Shown here: positions 17,795 to 28,618 of the stretch, in pieces | Position numbering within the stretch: position 1 is the first letter of the stretch | How the letters are laid out: each line of letters opens with the position of its first letter | Assembly (NCBI RefSeq): GCF_000685865.1 | Contig: NZ_JMKS01000003.1 | Location: forward strand, 496,001-560,000 | Reading direction: 5' to 3' | DNA length: 64,000 bases | Source: Exiguobacterium antarcticum DSM 14480 | GTDB lineage: Bacteria; Bacillota; Bacilli; Exiguobacteriales; Exiguobacteriaceae | The notes under the pieces: generated by a model | The model's database searches: none | Told to the model about the DNA's origin: nothing | Seen by the model: only the letters and a program-made list of their open reading frames with translations | Position numbers and translations under genes: made by a program

Positions 17795-18907
17795 TTAACG
17801 TTCGTTCATGGACACATATGTCCGGTGTGTTTCACCAATATAATCGGCGCGTGGACGAATGAGACGGTTGTCGCTATACTGCTCTAAAATGTGCGCTAAC
17901 CAACCTGACATCCGACTAACGGCAAAGATTGGTGTAAACAATTCCGTATCAAGCCCAAGTGCATGGTACGTGGAAGCTGAATAGAAATCAACGTTTGGTT
18001 TCAATCCTTTTTCCGATTGGACGATTTGGTCAATCTTGACTGACATCTCATACCATTTCGGTTCTCCGATTTGAGCAGTCAACTGACGGCTCATCTCTTG
18101 GAGATGCTTCGCACGTGGGTCACCATCTTTATAGACACGGTGACCGAATCCCATGATTTTTTCCTTGTTCTTAAGTTTATTATGAACATACTCGTCAACC
18201 TTTTCAACCGAATCAATTTCAACCAACATTTTCATGACCGCTTCGTTTGCTCCACCGTGAAGTGGACCTTTGAGTGCGCCCATTGCTGCTGTCACACCAG
18301 AATAGATATCAGATAACGTTGCGACACAAACACGCGCCGTAAACGTCGATGCATTCAGTTCGTGATCGGCGTGCAGGACAAGCGCCTGATTAAACGCTTT
18401 TTCTGCCACTTCGGTTGGTTCTTCACCTGTTAACATATACAGGAAGTTTGCCGCATAAGAGAGCCCCGTTTTCGGTGCAATCGGCTCTTGACCTTTTTTG
18501 ATACGGGCATACGCTGTTACGAGTGTCGCGATTTGCGCTTGGAGTTTGATGGCTTTAGCGTAGTTCGCCTCCGTCGACATATCTTCTGCAGACTCATCAT
18601 ACAGTGCCAGTTGTGACAAGGCAGTTCGGATAGCAGACATCGCATTTGCGGTTTTCGGTGCCACTTTTAACGTCTCAAGTACTTCTTTAGCAACGGTTGC
18701 TTCAGAAATCAATGCTTCTGAGAGTTGCTTCAGTTCCTCTTGTTTTGGTAAGCGGTCATTCCAAAGTAAAAAGACCACTTCTTCAAATGAGGCGTGCTCC
18801 GCCAAATCATCAATTGTATAGCCGCCATACGTCAACTGACCATCGATGATCGAACTGATCTTCGATGCTGTCGCGACGATTCCTTCTAAACCTTTTGTTT
18901 GTGTCAT
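17795..18907 (-). CDS. citZ: citrate synthase
   Basis: A 370-residue Gram-positive citrate synthase that condenses acetyl-CoA and oxaloacetate. The active-site elements are HADHELNAST, PLHGGANEAVM and FGHRVYKDGDPRA, plus PNVDFYSAS near the C-terminus with the catalytic Asp. Length fits the family. It heads the citZ-icd-mdh set. The 130-nt leader contains a near-consensus cre, consistent with carbon catabolite control known for citZ in Bacillus. Confidence 0.97.
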   Translation of the reverse strand: MTQTKGLEGIVATASKISSIIDGQLTYGGYTIDDLAEHASFEEVVFLLWNDRLPKQEELKQLSEALISEATVAKEVLETLKVAPKTANAMSAIRTALSQLALYDESAEDMSTEANYAKAIKLQAQIATLVTAYARIKKGQEPIAPKTGLSYAANFLYMLTGEEPTEVAEKAFNQALVLHADHELNASTFTARVCVATLSDIYSGVTAAMGALKGPLHGGANEAVMKMLVEIDSVEKVDEYVHNKLKNKEKIMGFGHRVYKDGDPRAKHLQEMSRQLTAQIGEPKWYEMSVKIDQIVQSEKGLKPNVDFYSASTYHALGLDTELFTPIFAVSRMSGWLAHILEQYSDNRLIRPRADYIGETHRTYVSMNER

Positions 18908-18939
18908 ACAAAAATCCCCCTTTTTTTCCCCCAGAAATT

Positions 18940-18953
18940 TAAAACGCTTTCAT
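18940..18953 (-). promoter_or_regulatory. cre-like site in citZ leader
   Basis: TGAAAGCGTTTTAA on the minus strand differs from TGWAANCGNTNWCA at one position. It lies about 33 bp upstream of the citZ start and downstream of the promoter, a roadblock position. Confidence 0.55.
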
Positions 18954-19042
18954 TTCCGTATTGAAAAAAAGACGTCTACGCAAGAGTCGTTTCCCCACTT
19001 CGAACCGTTTGCTCTTGAATAGACCATCTTGTTTCTGTCCTT

Positions 19043-19071
19043 AGTATAAACAAAATTAACCAAAAAGTGAA
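19043..19071 (-). promoter_or_regulatory. candidate promoter of citZ
   Basis: -10 TATACT (19043-19048) and -35 TTCACT (19066-19071), spaced 17 bp. Confidence 0.55.
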
Positions 19072-19125
19072 CGAACTTGCATACTATTATCAAAAAATTA
19101 ATTCGATGTCATGCCATTCATAGAC

Positions 19126-19596
19126 TTAACCGCTGATTACCTTGACGATGATGTCCCACATTCCGATGACAAGCGCCGCAATCCCAGCCCCGATCAACGG
19201 TCCAACCGGAACTCCCTGAAACAGTCCGACCGCCAGAATCGTTCCGGCAAGCAGTGCCGTCGTGACCAGTGGATCTTCCTTCATCAGCCCGACACCGTGT
19301 GCGGCGATGATGGCAACGAAAATTCCAGCCAAAAAAGAAATGATTCCAATGTGCCCGCGAATACTATTCAACAATTCTTTAAATCCGATATCACCGGTGG
19401 CAATCGGTACCAGAATGGCCGCTGTGATCAAGGTGACCCCCCAGGTGATTCCCTTCGCCTGTAAAGAAGGAAACAGACGGCTGTCTAAACCGATCGCTTT
19501 TATGATCAATAAAAAGGCCGCTGCAATGATCAAGGATTTATTTTGAGCGATGACACCAATCAATACAAGACCAATCAAAAACAGATAGGCTTCCAT
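19126..19596 (-). CDS. ytwI: DUF441 family membrane protein (YtwI)
   Basis: A 156-residue hydrophobic protein with about four or five membrane segments (starting AYLFLIGLVLIGVIAQ) and a glycine-rich C-terminal helix. It belongs to the conserved DUF441/UPF0756 family and has no known function. It lies between citZ and pyk, exactly as ytwI does in B. subtilis. It is separated from pyk by a terminator. Confidence 0.88.
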   Translation of the reverse strand: MEAYLFLIGLVLIGVIAQNKSLIIAAAFLLIIKAIGLDSRLFPSLQAKGITWGVTLITAAILVPIATGDIGFKELLNSIRGHIGIISFLAGIFVAIIAAHGVGLMKEDPLVTTALLAGTILAVGLFQGVPVGPLIGAGIAALVIGMWDIIVKVISG

Positions 19597-19614
19597 GTGA
19601 ATCCCCCTATTCGA

Positions 19615-19651
19615 AAAAAAAAACGGACATGGCTCTCGGCCACGTCCGTCC
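19615..19651 (-). terminator. terminator of pfkA-pyk
   Basis: On the minus strand ACGGACGTGG / CCATGTCCGT is followed by ten T residues, directly after pyk. Confidence 0.88.
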
Positions 19652-19657
19652 CATTGA

Positions 19658-21406
19658 TTATGCGTTGTACAATTTGCCTGTTAACGGATCAATTGAAATA
19701 CGTTGACCATCTGTGAAGAGTGTCAAGGCGTTTTCGACACCGACGATAACCGGCTTACCGAGTGATGGTCCTACAATGCCAGCGTGGCTTGTTAATCCAC
19801 CATCTACTGTAACCATTGCAGCCGCAAGCTCGATTGCAGGCATCATGTCACGATCTGTTGAGTTCGTAACAAGAATCATCCCTGGTTTCGCTTTTGCGTT
19901 TGCTTCTTCTGCTGTATGTGCGATGACGACTTCGCCAACGATACCACGTTCACCGATGCCACGACCGATTGCGATCTCTTTACCAACGATGTGAATTTTC
20001 AGCATGTTCGTTGTACCTGCTGTAAGAGCTGGGATACCGGCTGAGATGACGACGAGGTCACCGTCTGTGACGAATCCTGCTTCTTTTGCTGTATCAGCAG
20101 CAAGCGTCAGCATATCATCCGTGTTATCTGACAGGTGATCGACGACGATTGGATAAACACCCCAAACGATGTTCAACTGACGAGCAACACGTGCGCTTGG
20201 TGTCACTGCAACGATATTTGGTTCTGGACGATATTTTGAGATCCGCGCAGCTGTATAACCAGACTGTGTTGGTGTCAAAATCGCTTTTGCATCCAAGTTG
20301 ATCGCTGTGTGTGTAACTGCTTGAGCGATCGCATCCGTCACCGTATGTTCGCTACGTGTTTGACGATCTTTTAAGAGCATCTTGTAGTCGAGCATTTTTT
20401 CTGTCCGCTTCGCAATCGTATGCATCATCTGAACTGATTCGATCGGGTAATCTCCGGCTGCTGTTTCACCTGAAAGCATGATCGCATCTGTTCCATCAAG
20501 AATCGCGTTTGCGACGTCTGATGCTTCCGCACGTGTTGGACGTGGGAAACGTTGCATCGAGTCAAGCATCTGTGTTGCTGTGATGACTGGTTTACCGTAG
20601 TCATTACAGATTTTGATAAGGTCTTTTTGTGTTGGTGTTACTTCCTCTGTCGGAATCTCGATTCCAAGATCACCACGCGCGACCATCAAACCGTCTGAAA
20701 TCGCGATGATTTCTTCGATGTTGTCGACACCCTCTTGGTTTTCGATTTTCGGGAAGATTTTGATGTGGCTTGCATTGTGTTTTTCGAGCAATTGACGGAT
20801 TGCGACGACATCAGACGCACGACGAACAAATGAAGCAGCAATCAAATCGATGTCGCTTTTGATTCCGAATTCGATGTCGGCGATATCTTTATTTGTCAAG
20901 GCAGGTAAGTTAACTTTGACGTTCGGTAAGTTAACCCCTTTTTTCGTTTTGATGATTCCTTCGTTTTCGATGTCGCAAAGGAGTTCGCGGTTCTCAAGTT
21001 TCTCCGCGACACGAAGTCCGATTAATCCATCGTCTAACATGATCATCGAACCAACTTCGACATCATCATATAAACCGTCATACGTCACAGAGAATTTATC
21101 TGCTGTTCCGACGATTTCGTTTGCGTCACCGCTGACGACGATGACTTGCTTATCGCGTACGAGAAGCGCTTTTCCTTCTTCAAACGTATGCGTCCGAATT
21201 TCAGGACCTTTTGTGTCTAAAAGAATCGTCACTAATTTATTCGCTTCTTCTGCTGCACGACGGATATCCGTAATACGTGCACCGTGCTCTTCATAGTCAC
21301 CGTGTGAGAAGTTGAGACGTGCAACGTTCATACCTGCTTCAATCATTTCTGGAAGAAGTTTTTCTGACGCCGGTCCAATCGTACATACAATTTTAGTTCT
21401 ACGCAT
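19658..21406 (-). CDS. pyk: pyruvate kinase
   Basis: A 582-residue glycolytic enzyme converting PEP and ADP to pyruvate and ATP. The N-terminus [12 protein letters not shown] and the catalytic region [13 protein letters not shown] are typical. The last ~110 residues are the extra C-terminal PEP-utiliser-like domain of Bacillus-type enzymes, with [21 protein letters not shown]. It lies 86 bp after pfkA and both probably share a transcript. Confidence 0.98.
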   Translation of the reverse strand: MRRTKIVCTIGPASEKLLPEMIEAGMNVARLNFSHGDYEEHGARITDIRRAAEEANKLVTILLDTKGPEIRTHTFEEGKALLVRDKQVIVVSGDANEIVGTADKFSVTYDGLYDDVEVGSMIMLDDGLIGLRVAEKLENRELLCDIENEGIIKTKKGVNLPNVKVNLPALTNKDIADIEFGIKSDIDLIAASFVRRASDVVAIRQLLEKHNASHIKIFPKIENQEGVDNIEEIIAISDGLMVARGDLGIEIPTEEVTPTQKDLIKICNDYGKPVITATQMLDSMQRFPRPTRAEASDVANAILDGTDAIMLSGETAAGDYPIESVQMMHTIAKRTEKMLDYKMLLKDRQTRSEHTVTDAIAQAVTHTAINLDAKAILTPTQSGYTAARISKYRPEPNIVAVTPSARVARQLNIVWGVYPIVVDHLSDNTDDMLTLAADTAKEAGFVTDGDLVVISAGIPALTAGTTNMLKIHIVGKEIAIGRGIGERGIVGEVVIAHTAEEANAKAKPGMILVTNSTDRDMMPAIELAAAMVTVDGGLTSHAGIVGPSLGKPVIVGVENALTLFTDGQRISIDPLTGKLYNA

Positions 21407-21492
21407 ATTCCATAAACCTCCTACAATGTTTGGCTATTTGTTTAAGAACAATGCCAACAAACCTATCCTAATTCAACTGATGCTGAAAAACC

Positions 21493-22488
<996 letters not shown>

Positions 22489-22608
22489 CTAAAATAGCAC
22501 GTAGTTTTGTTGTTTTACAACAGGGCAGATTGCATAAACTTTCGACAGCAGTTTGTTCAGCCTATCACGAAATAAGGATTGCCAATCATGATAGCGATTA
22601 CATGCACG

Positions 22609-23544
22609 TTATGTGCCAATTTGGTGATATTTTTCTGTGCGCTTCTCGATTAACTGTTCCGGTGTCAGTTGGACAAGAAATGCAAGCTTTTGTTCTATAA
22701 CAGATTTCACTTTATCCGCCTGTAATGAAACATCTAAATGGGCTCCCCCAATGACTTCTGGAATGATTCCATCAGCGATTCCAAGACGAAGCAAATCCGG
22801 TGCCGTGATCTGCATCGATTCTGCCGCCTTTTCCGCAAGGGATGCATCTTTCCATAAAAGAGCGGCGGCGCCTTCCGGTGAAATGACGGAGTATGTCGAA
22901 TTTTCTAGCATCAGAAGCTGATCACATACACCGATACCAAGCGCTCCGCCTGACCCCCCCTCACCGATGACAATCGAGATGATCGGGACTGGCATCCCTG
23001 CCATTTCAAACAGATTTTTAGCGATCGCCTCACTTTGGCCACGCTCTTCTGCCGCACGACCTGGGTAAGCCCCTTTCGTATCGATGAACGTGATGATCGG
23101 GCGGTTGAACTTGACCGCTTGTTGCATCAATCGTAGTGCTTTTCGGTACCCTTCCGGATGCGGCATCCCGAAGTTCCGCCGAATATTTTCCTTTGTGTCT
23201 TTTCCCCGCTGATGACCGATGATGGTAACCGCTTGCCCATTAAACATCGCGACACCACCGACGATCGCTGCATCATCGTACCCGTGTCGGTCACCGTGTA
23301 GTTCAATGAAATCCTCACAAATCAGACGAACATAATCGAGTGTCGTCGGGCGTTCTGGATGACGTGCCAACTGAACACGGTTCCACGCTTTCATATTCCC
23401 ATAAATATCGAGTTCTAATCGACGTAACCGTTCTTCTAATAAATTCAGTTCTTCTTTAAAATCAAGCCCTTGTGTTTCCGCCATATCGTGCAGTTCTAGT
23501 ATTTTTTCGCGTAATGCGATTACTGGTTGGTCAAATGGTTGCAT
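22609..23544 (-). CDS. accA: acetyl-CoA carboxylase carboxyltransferase, alpha subunit
   Basis: A 311-residue subunit that with AccD transfers CO2 from biotin to acetyl-CoA, giving malonyl-CoA for fatty acid synthesis. It contains [28 protein letters not shown] (known acyl-CoA region, 184 onward in pieces), the [19 protein letters not shown] motif and [12 protein letters not shown]. The start overlaps the accD end by 14 bp, which supports coupled synthesis of the two subunits in equal amounts. Confidence 0.97.
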   Translation of the reverse strand: MQPFDQPVIALREKILELHDMAETQGLDFKEELNLLEERLRRLELDIYGNMKAWNRVQLARHPERPTTLDYVRLICEDFIELHGDRHGYDDAAIVGGVAMFNGQAVTIIGHQRGKDTKENIRRNFGMPHPEGYRKALRLMQQAVKFNRPIITFIDTKGAYPGRAAEERGQSEAIAKNLFEMAGMPVPIISIVIGEGGSGGALGIGVCDQLLMLENSTYSVISPEGAAALLWKDASLAEKAAESMQITAPDLLRLGIADGIIPEVIGGAHLDVSLQADKVKSVIEQKLAFLVQLTPEQLIEKRTEKYHQIGT

Positions 23545-24391
23545 GGTTTGCTCCCTCCGAGTGCATCATCAGAATACGTGTATAGTAGGTTTTCAAGTCA
23601 TGTCGCGATACGACATCATCAAGTTGTCCTGCCTGCAGTAAGAACTCTGACGTTTGGAAGTCTTCCGGCAACTTTTCACGAATCGTCTGTTCAATGATTC
23701 TCCGACCGGCAAAGCCAATCAGTGCCCCGGGTTCCGCGATGTTAAAATCTCCTAGCATCGCAAAACTTGCCGAGACCCCACCTGTCGTCGGATGAGTCAT
23801 ACAAGAAACGTAGAGTAACCCTGCATCCGAATGCTGTTTTAAAAACAAACTTGATTTCGCCATCTGCATCAGACTGACCATCCCTTCTTGCATCCGCGCT
23901 CCGCCTGATGCTGAGAAAATGGTGACAGGTAAACGGTTTTCCGTCGCATATCGGACCGCTTCTGCAATGGCCGTTCCGACTGCCGCTCCCATTGAGCCCA
24001 TCCGAAAACGTGCATCCATGACGCAGGCAACAAGTGGATACCCGTTCACTTCCCCGACCCCGCATACGATGGCTTCATCGAGTCCAGTTCGTAACTGATC
24101 ACCCTTTACTTTATCCGGATACCCTTCAAACTGGAGTGGATCGGCTTTGACGGCCGGCAATTCAAAATGCGTCACCGTTCCTTCATCAAACAGCTGATGA
24201 AAACGTTCATGTGCCGTTAATGGATGATGGTATCCACATGTACAGACCTTTAGATTGGCTTCCAGTTGTTTCGTATATTGAATCAGTTTGCACTTTGGAC
24301 ATTTTGTCATCAAACCGACGGGTACGTCGACCCGTTGTTCTTTTGACGTCAAAGTGACAAATTTTTTAGGTTTGCGAAAAAATGCTTGCAC
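23531..24391 (-). CDS. accD: acetyl-CoA carboxylase carboxyltransferase, beta subunit
   Basis: A 286-residue partner of AccA. An N-terminal zinc ribbon (CPKC near 31 and CTCG near 51) is followed by a crotonase-like carboxyltransferase domain with [19 protein letters not shown] and the [18 protein letters not shown] segment. It follows the GntR-type regulator gene by 21 bp and overlaps accA, forming a three-gene unit. Confidence 0.97.
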   Translation of the reverse strand: MQAFFRKPKKFVTLTSKEQRVDVPVGLMTKCPKCKLIQYTKQLEANLKVCTCGYHHPLTAHERFHQLFDEGTVTHFELPAVKADPLQFEGYPDKVKGDQLRTGLDEAIVCGVGEVNGYPLVACVMDARFRMGSMGAAVGTAIAEAVRYATENRLPVTIFSASGGARMQEGMVSLMQMAKSSLFLKQHSDAGLLYVSCMTHPTTGGVSASFAMLGDFNIAEPGALIGFAGRRIIEQTIREKLPEDFQTSEFLLQAGQLDDVVSRHDLKTYYTRILMMHSEGANHATI

Positions 24392-24412
24392 GTTAGTTCC
24401 CCCTTGTGGTTC

Positions 24413-24931
24413 CTACGAGCGTTTTAGAAAAGCTTCCCGTTCCGCTCGCGTGTAGAGCTCCCCTTGACCGAAACTTTGATAAAAGGCATTCACCTGTCGC
24501 CAAATCCGTTCGAATAAATCATTGTCGACCGTACTGATCATTGCCTCTCGAAAAGCGGCATCGGAATCGATGTGCGCTTCAAGGATGGACCAGTCCGTAC
24601 GTTGAACGAAAACTGATTGTTCCAGTAAACGAAGGGTTCCTGCCAAATCTTCAAATTTCGAATCGCCGGTCACTAAAAATTGTGCGATGATCTGAATGTA
24701 GGTATGGTCGTCACGGTTCAAGAGAAAACTGCCTCCTCCGTGTCTTGTCTCGATGATGCCGAGATAGGCTAATGTCCGGAGTGCTTCTCGGACGGAGGGA
24801 CGACTGATTGAAAGTCGCTCCGCTAATTCACGTTCGGATGGAATCCGATCTCCTGGTACAAAACCATCCTGTTCGATCATCGTTTTGATTGCTGAAATGT
24901 TCATTTCAAAAGCATTGCGCTTCTTTTCCAT
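24413..24931 (-). CDS. FadR/FCD-type GntR family transcriptional regulator
   Basis: A 172-residue protein. The N-terminal winged helix has PGDRIPSERELAERLSISR and PSVREALRTLAYLGIIET, a standard GntR reader. The C-terminal part (about 80-172) is shorter than the usual ~125-residue FCD ligand domain, so effector binding may differ. I start at ATG 24931 (MEKKRNAF), 8 bp after GGAAGGTGGTG; the upstream frame to 24958 would cover that site. It leads the accD-accA unit and sits behind a perfect ATTGGTCAGACCAAT operator, which suggests autoregulation and control of malonyl-CoA formation. The ligand is unknown. Confidence 0.88.
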   Translation of the reverse strand: MEKKRNAFEMNISAIKTMIEQDGFVPGDRIPSERELAERLSISRPSVREALRTLAYLGIIETRHGGGSFLLNRDDHTYIQIIAQFLVTGDSKFEDLAGTLRLLEQSVFVQRTDWSILEAHIDSDAAFREAMISTVDNDLFERIWRQVNAFYQSFGQGELYTRAEREAFLKRS

Positions 24932-24982
24932 TTGTACGACACCACCTTCCTGACGCATGCGTCACCTTCTAAATCCGGCGGT

Positions 24983-24997
24983 ATTGGTCAGACCAAT
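24983..24997. promoter_or_regulatory. palindromic operator for the accDA-linked GntR regulator
   Basis: ATTGGTCAGACCAAT is a perfect 7-1-7 palindrome of the TGGTCnGACCA type bound by FadR, PdhR and LldR-like GntR proteins. It lies just downstream of a -10 TATAAT (25006-25011) and 51 bp before the regulator's start codon. Binding there should block transcription. Confidence 0.75.
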
Positions 24998-25005
24998 TAC
25001 CCCTT

Positions 25006-25011
25006 ATTATA
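25006..25011 (-). promoter_or_regulatory. -10 element for the GntR-accD-accA unit
   Basis: TATAAT on the minus strand. No convincing -35 at the right distance, so only the -10 is claimed. Confidence 0.5.
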
Positions 25012-25031
25012 ACAAATCTTATTACCTACTA

Positions 25032-28000
25032 CTAGTTCGAACGGGGGACATTTTTAAGGATGATGTTCGTTTCCCCAAACCGGATCCGGAGTTGTGCCAA
25101 TAATTCTTCTTCCTGTTGGACGGCATAGAGTCCTGGTAACGCCTTTGTTTCGTTTGTATCCGCATAACGGACGACAACAGGAATGTCACCAGGCATCGTC
25201 TCTAACATCCGTTCAAGCACAGCTAGTTCATTTTTAGACTGCAGTTTAATGAATAACACATCCTGTCCCAAAGGACGTAATCGTTCCAGTACGAATTGAC
25301 GATTCCCTTCACGTTCTTGCGCCTTCACCTCGATCAATAAGACGTTCCCGACATACAAGGATCGTTTGAATGCCTCATACTGCTTCGGAAAAATGACGAC
25401 TTCTTCCGTCGTATATCCATCGACTGCTTGAATGACGGCCATCGTTTGCGCCCGTTTTGTTTTAAACTCACGCATCTGTTCGATGTAGCAGACTAAGTAG
25501 TTCGTATGCTCCGATTCAAGAGAGATCGCTTGAAAATGTGTCGTCTCGACTTGCGGTTTCATCGCTGTCATCAAAGGTGAATACGTCAACCAAAATCCGA
25601 GCGACTCTCGTTCAAGTCTTGCCCAGTCCGTTGCAGTCCGATTCGTGTTTGCGATCGTCTTTCTTCGTCCAAGACTAGCCAGTTCATCTGGTAATAACGT
25701 ATTGGATGCCATCGTAAAATAGTCGAGGATTTCTTGTTCCGAGAGTCCCCGGTCCCCGTGTGTGGCTCGATCGAGTGCACCGCTATATAACAGCAATTCG
25801 ATTTTAGAGCGCTCCTTTTTCCCCCATCCTACTGCCGTCAACAATTGTGTGATGGTTTGCGCGGATTTTGCTGCTTCTCGTAACGCCTGAAAATCCTTTT
25901 CCGTGATGCCTCGTAGTGTTTGGATTCCGAGACGAATGCCTTTGCCTTCTAAGGTCGAGCGGTAGTCCGATATCCAAATGTCGGGCGGGAACACCGGTAA
26001 TCGTTTTTCGCGCATGACACGAACGAGACGTTCCGGTTGATCAATCGATACCAAGGAAAAGATTTGCGGGTAATGTGCCTTCATGTACCCTAACGCATAG
26101 CTGATTTTTGTATAGGCCACGGCGTGGCTCCGGTTAAATCCATACCCGGCAAACCGCTCGATTTGATCATATAATGTCTCGGCAATCGTCAACTCAAAAC
26201 CGTTTTGTAAAGCACCCTCTATAAAACGCTTTTTTTCGTCCTCGACCGATTGACTGCTTTTCTTTGAAATGGCCCGGCGCAACAGATCGGCCTGTGCCAA
26301 TGTAAATCCGGCAACGCGGCGGGTGATTTCCATGATCTGTTCTTGGTAGACGATGACACCATACGTCGATTGTAAGACATCCTCTAAAATCGGATGGACC
26401 ACTTGGTACGGTTGACCGGCTTTACGTTTTGCGTAAAGATCAATGAACTTCATCGGACCCGGGCGAAACAGTGACATCGTCGCGACCAGGTCTTCAAAAC
26501 GGCTTGGCTTGACTTCCCGTAATGTCTGTTTCATCCCAGCGGATTCGAACTGAAAAATTTGATCGGTCTCCCCTTTGGAGAACAAGCGTAACGCCGCCTT
26601 GTCTTCTTCCGGTATCTGTTCGACGGAAAAATCAGGATACGTATGCTGAATCAATTGTTCCATCTGCCGGAGACGGGTTAAGTTTCGTAACCCGAGTAAA
26701 TCGATTTTCAGCAATCCTTGTTGTTCGAGTGCCTTCATTAAATATTGTGTGACGAAACGGTCGCTTGTGTTTCGATCAACCGGTGTTGTCTCGATCAATT
26801 CATCCGATCCGATGACGACACCCGCTGCATGAATCGAACGTTGCCGCGGTAACCCTTCAATCGCTTGAGCAAGTTGCAAGAGTTGGCGACGTTTCTCACT
26901 ACCTGAGAACCAGCGGTAAAGTGGAGCTTTTTGTTCAAGTCCCTGCAACGTCGTCGCCTTGCCTAACTGCTTCGCAGCGGCATCCGTTTCATCTTTTGAG
27001 AACTCGAGCACACGGGCCACATCACGCAGGGCTGCTTTCGCTCCAAGGGTCGAGAGTGTTCCGATTTGTCCGACATGCTGTCGGCCATACCGTTCGACCA
27101 GATAGTCGAGAACTTCTTCCCGTCGTTCGTCTTCGATATCAATGTCGATATCGGGCATCGAGACCCGTTCTGGGTTCAAGAATCTCTCAAATAATAAGCC
27201 ATATTTGATAGGATCAACTGTCGTAATTCCTAACGCATAGCTGACGAGTGAACCAGCAGCCGATCCCCGTCCCGGTCCGACCCGAATTCCTTTGGTTTTC
27301 GCATGACGAACTAAATCTTCCACGATGAGGAAATAGTCCGCAAATCCCGTCTTTTCGATGACTTCCAGTTCATACCGTAACCGTTCCGTCGCGAGCGCAT
27401 CGACTCGTCCATGAGCGAGTAACCCGTCGTACGCCAATTTCTTTAATGTTTGATCAGAGTTTTCCGTCACCCGAGGTAATGGCCGCGATTGAAACGGTAA
27501 CGTCAACGTCTCTTGCGAGGCACCCCATTGGTTCACTAACGCCAATTCTCGTTCAGAAAACTGCTCGTGTAATTCTTCACCGGACTTAAAGTATGCCATT
27601 CGGTTGATTTTTTGTTCCTGCAACGTCGTTCCTTCATCAATGGCCCGCAATGCTTGATAAGCTTCTGCTTCCTCTCGGTATAAGTAACGTACGGGATCAA
27701 TCGGAATCGTCTCGATGCCAAGTGCGTAGGCCGCCTGTCGGTACTGCTCGCGACTATCCCGTTCGACGGTCGAACGGACGGATTTCACCCCTAAATAAAC
27801 TGTTGCATGTTGTGTCAAACCGATCCACTGCGCGATGAGACGCCGCAAGCGCGCTTCATCCTCCGGGGCTTGTCGTTTTGGTTGCAAAATCGCGATGAGA
27901 TCAGAACAGTCCTCAACAGGCATCTGGCTGGCGATTTGATACAGTGTTTTTAAGCCACGACTTGTTTTCGCATACCAAAGGATTGTCAGTTCCTCCGTCT

Positions 28001-28199
28001 CTACCGTTTGCTCGAACCCGATAATCGGAATCAATGCTCGTTGCTGACAGCCAGCGATGAACGCCGGGACACCGGTCAGAGCTGTTTCACAGATGGCTAC
28101 TGCAGGCATCCCACGTTGCATCACTTCATCGAGATAACGGTCCATCCGAATCGTACTTTGTAAAGGACTATATGCCGTCCGGACATTTAGTTGAATCAT
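25032..28199 (-). CDS. dnaE: DNA polymerase III alpha subunit, DnaE type
   Basis: A 1055-residue error-prone replicative polymerase that extends primers for lagging-strand synthesis alongside PolC in Firmicutes. Domains are an N-terminal PHP domain, the polymerase palm and fingers with the catalytic PDIDIDIEDERREE near 350 and GPGRGSAAGSLVSY, a helix-hairpin-helix region, and an OB fold (about 900-980). The PHP start reads IQLNVRTAYSPL where active members have an H-x-H pair, so its metal site is degenerate. It is about 60 residues shorter than B. subtilis DnaE. Location next to accDA is conserved. Confidence 0.96.
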   Translation of the reverse strand: MIQLNVRTAYSPLQSTIRMDRYLDEVMQRGMPAVAICETALTGVPAFIAGCQQRALIPIIGFEQTVETEELTILWYAKTSRGLKTLYQIASQMPVEDCSDLIAILQPKRQAPEDEARLRRLIAQWIGLTQHATVYLGVKSVRSTVERDSREQYRQAAYALGIETIPIDPVRYLYREEAEAYQALRAIDEGTTLQEQKINRMAYFKSGEELHEQFSERELALVNQWGASQETLTLPFQSRPLPRVTENSDQTLKKLAYDGLLAHGRVDALATERLRYELEVIEKTGFADYFLIVEDLVRHAKTKGIRVGPGRGSAAGSLVSYALGITTVDPIKYGLLFERFLNPERVSMPDIDIDIEDERREEVLDYLVERYGRQHVGQIGTLSTLGAKAALRDVARVLEFSKDETDAAAKQLGKATTLQGLEQKAPLYRWFSGSEKRRQLLQLAQAIEGLPRQRSIHAAGVVIGSDELIETTPVDRNTSDRFVTQYLMKALEQQGLLKIDLLGLRNLTRLRQMEQLIQHTYPDFSVEQIPEEDKAALRLFSKGETDQIFQFESAGMKQTLREVKPSRFEDLVATMSLFRPGPMKFIDLYAKRKAGQPYQVVHPILEDVLQSTYGVIVYQEQIMEITRRVAGFTLAQADLLRRAISKKSSQSVEDEKKRFIEGALQNGFELTIAETLYDQIERFAGYGFNRSHAVAYTKISYALGYMKAHYPQIFSLVSIDQPERLVRVMREKRLPVFPPDIWISDYRSTLEGKGIRLGIQTLRGITEKDFQALREAAKSAQTITQLLTAVGWGKKERSKIELLLYSGALDRATHGDRGLSEQEILDYFTMASNTLLPDELASLGRRKTIANTNRTATDWARLERESLGFWLTYSPLMTAMKPQVETTHFQAISLESEHTNYLVCYIEQMREFKTKRAQTMAVIQAVDGYTTEEVVIFPKQYEAFKRSLYVGNVLLIEVKAQEREGNRQFVLERLRPLGQDVLFIKLQSKNELAVLERMLETMPGDIPVVVRYADTNETKALPGLYAVQQEEELLAQLRIRFGETNIILKNVPRSN

Positions 28200-28352
28200 G
28201 CTGCTTCCTCCCTCCTCATTTGGTTATCGTGCTTCTATTTTAAAACGTTTTCAGAAGTTTCATATCTAGCTGCCCCTGAGTCTCGCCATACCATCAATTA
28301 TTCGCTACAATAAAAAGAGATCGTCATGACTTGCACGGAAGGAGAGTTTGCC

Positions 28353-28547
28353 ATGATTTTAAACCGTAGCCAAATCGCTCGTGAAAAAGTTGAACAACTA
28401 AAGTTAGGTGTGACTGCCTTTACCGAAACCGAAGAAATTGCTGAAAAAATTCGGAAGTCTGTAAAGGAACTTGAATTGAACGTCATCGAAGATCATACAG
28501 AACGGGGAACTTGGTTCATCCCCCAAGAAGAGGCTTCAACCAACTGA
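28353..28547 (+). CDS. small protein of unknown function
   Basis: A 64-residue charged protein with a strong GGAAGGAG ribosome binding site 8 bp before ATG 28353. It is mostly predicted helix (NRSQIAREKVEQLKLG, TETEEIAEKIRKSVKELE) and ends with a short WFIPQEEA tail. No membrane segment. I do not recognise it. It lies between divergent dnaE and convergent nrnA and ends at a shared hairpin terminator, which supports a real gene. Confidence 0.65.
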   Translation: MILNRSQIAREKVEQLKLGVTAFTETEEIAEKIRKSVKELELNVIEDHTERGTWFIPQEEASTN

Positions 28548-28551
28548 TGCT

Positions 28552-28606
28552 AAAAAGGCTGTTCGCTATGGATCCATTGGATTCTAGCGAGCAGCCTCTT
28601 TTGATT
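28552..28606. terminator. bidirectional terminator between the small ORF and nrnA
   Basis: AGGCTG-TCGCTA pairs with TAGCGAGCAGCCT over a ~16-nt loop, with AAAAA before and TTTT after. Confidence 0.75.
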
Positions 28607-28618
28607 CGAAGCAGGACG

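Noticed and set aside
28240-28253. cre-like TGAAAACGTTTTAA upstream of dnaE
   Set aside because: One mismatch only, but AT-rich palindromes of this sort arise by chance and dnaE is not a known CcpA target.
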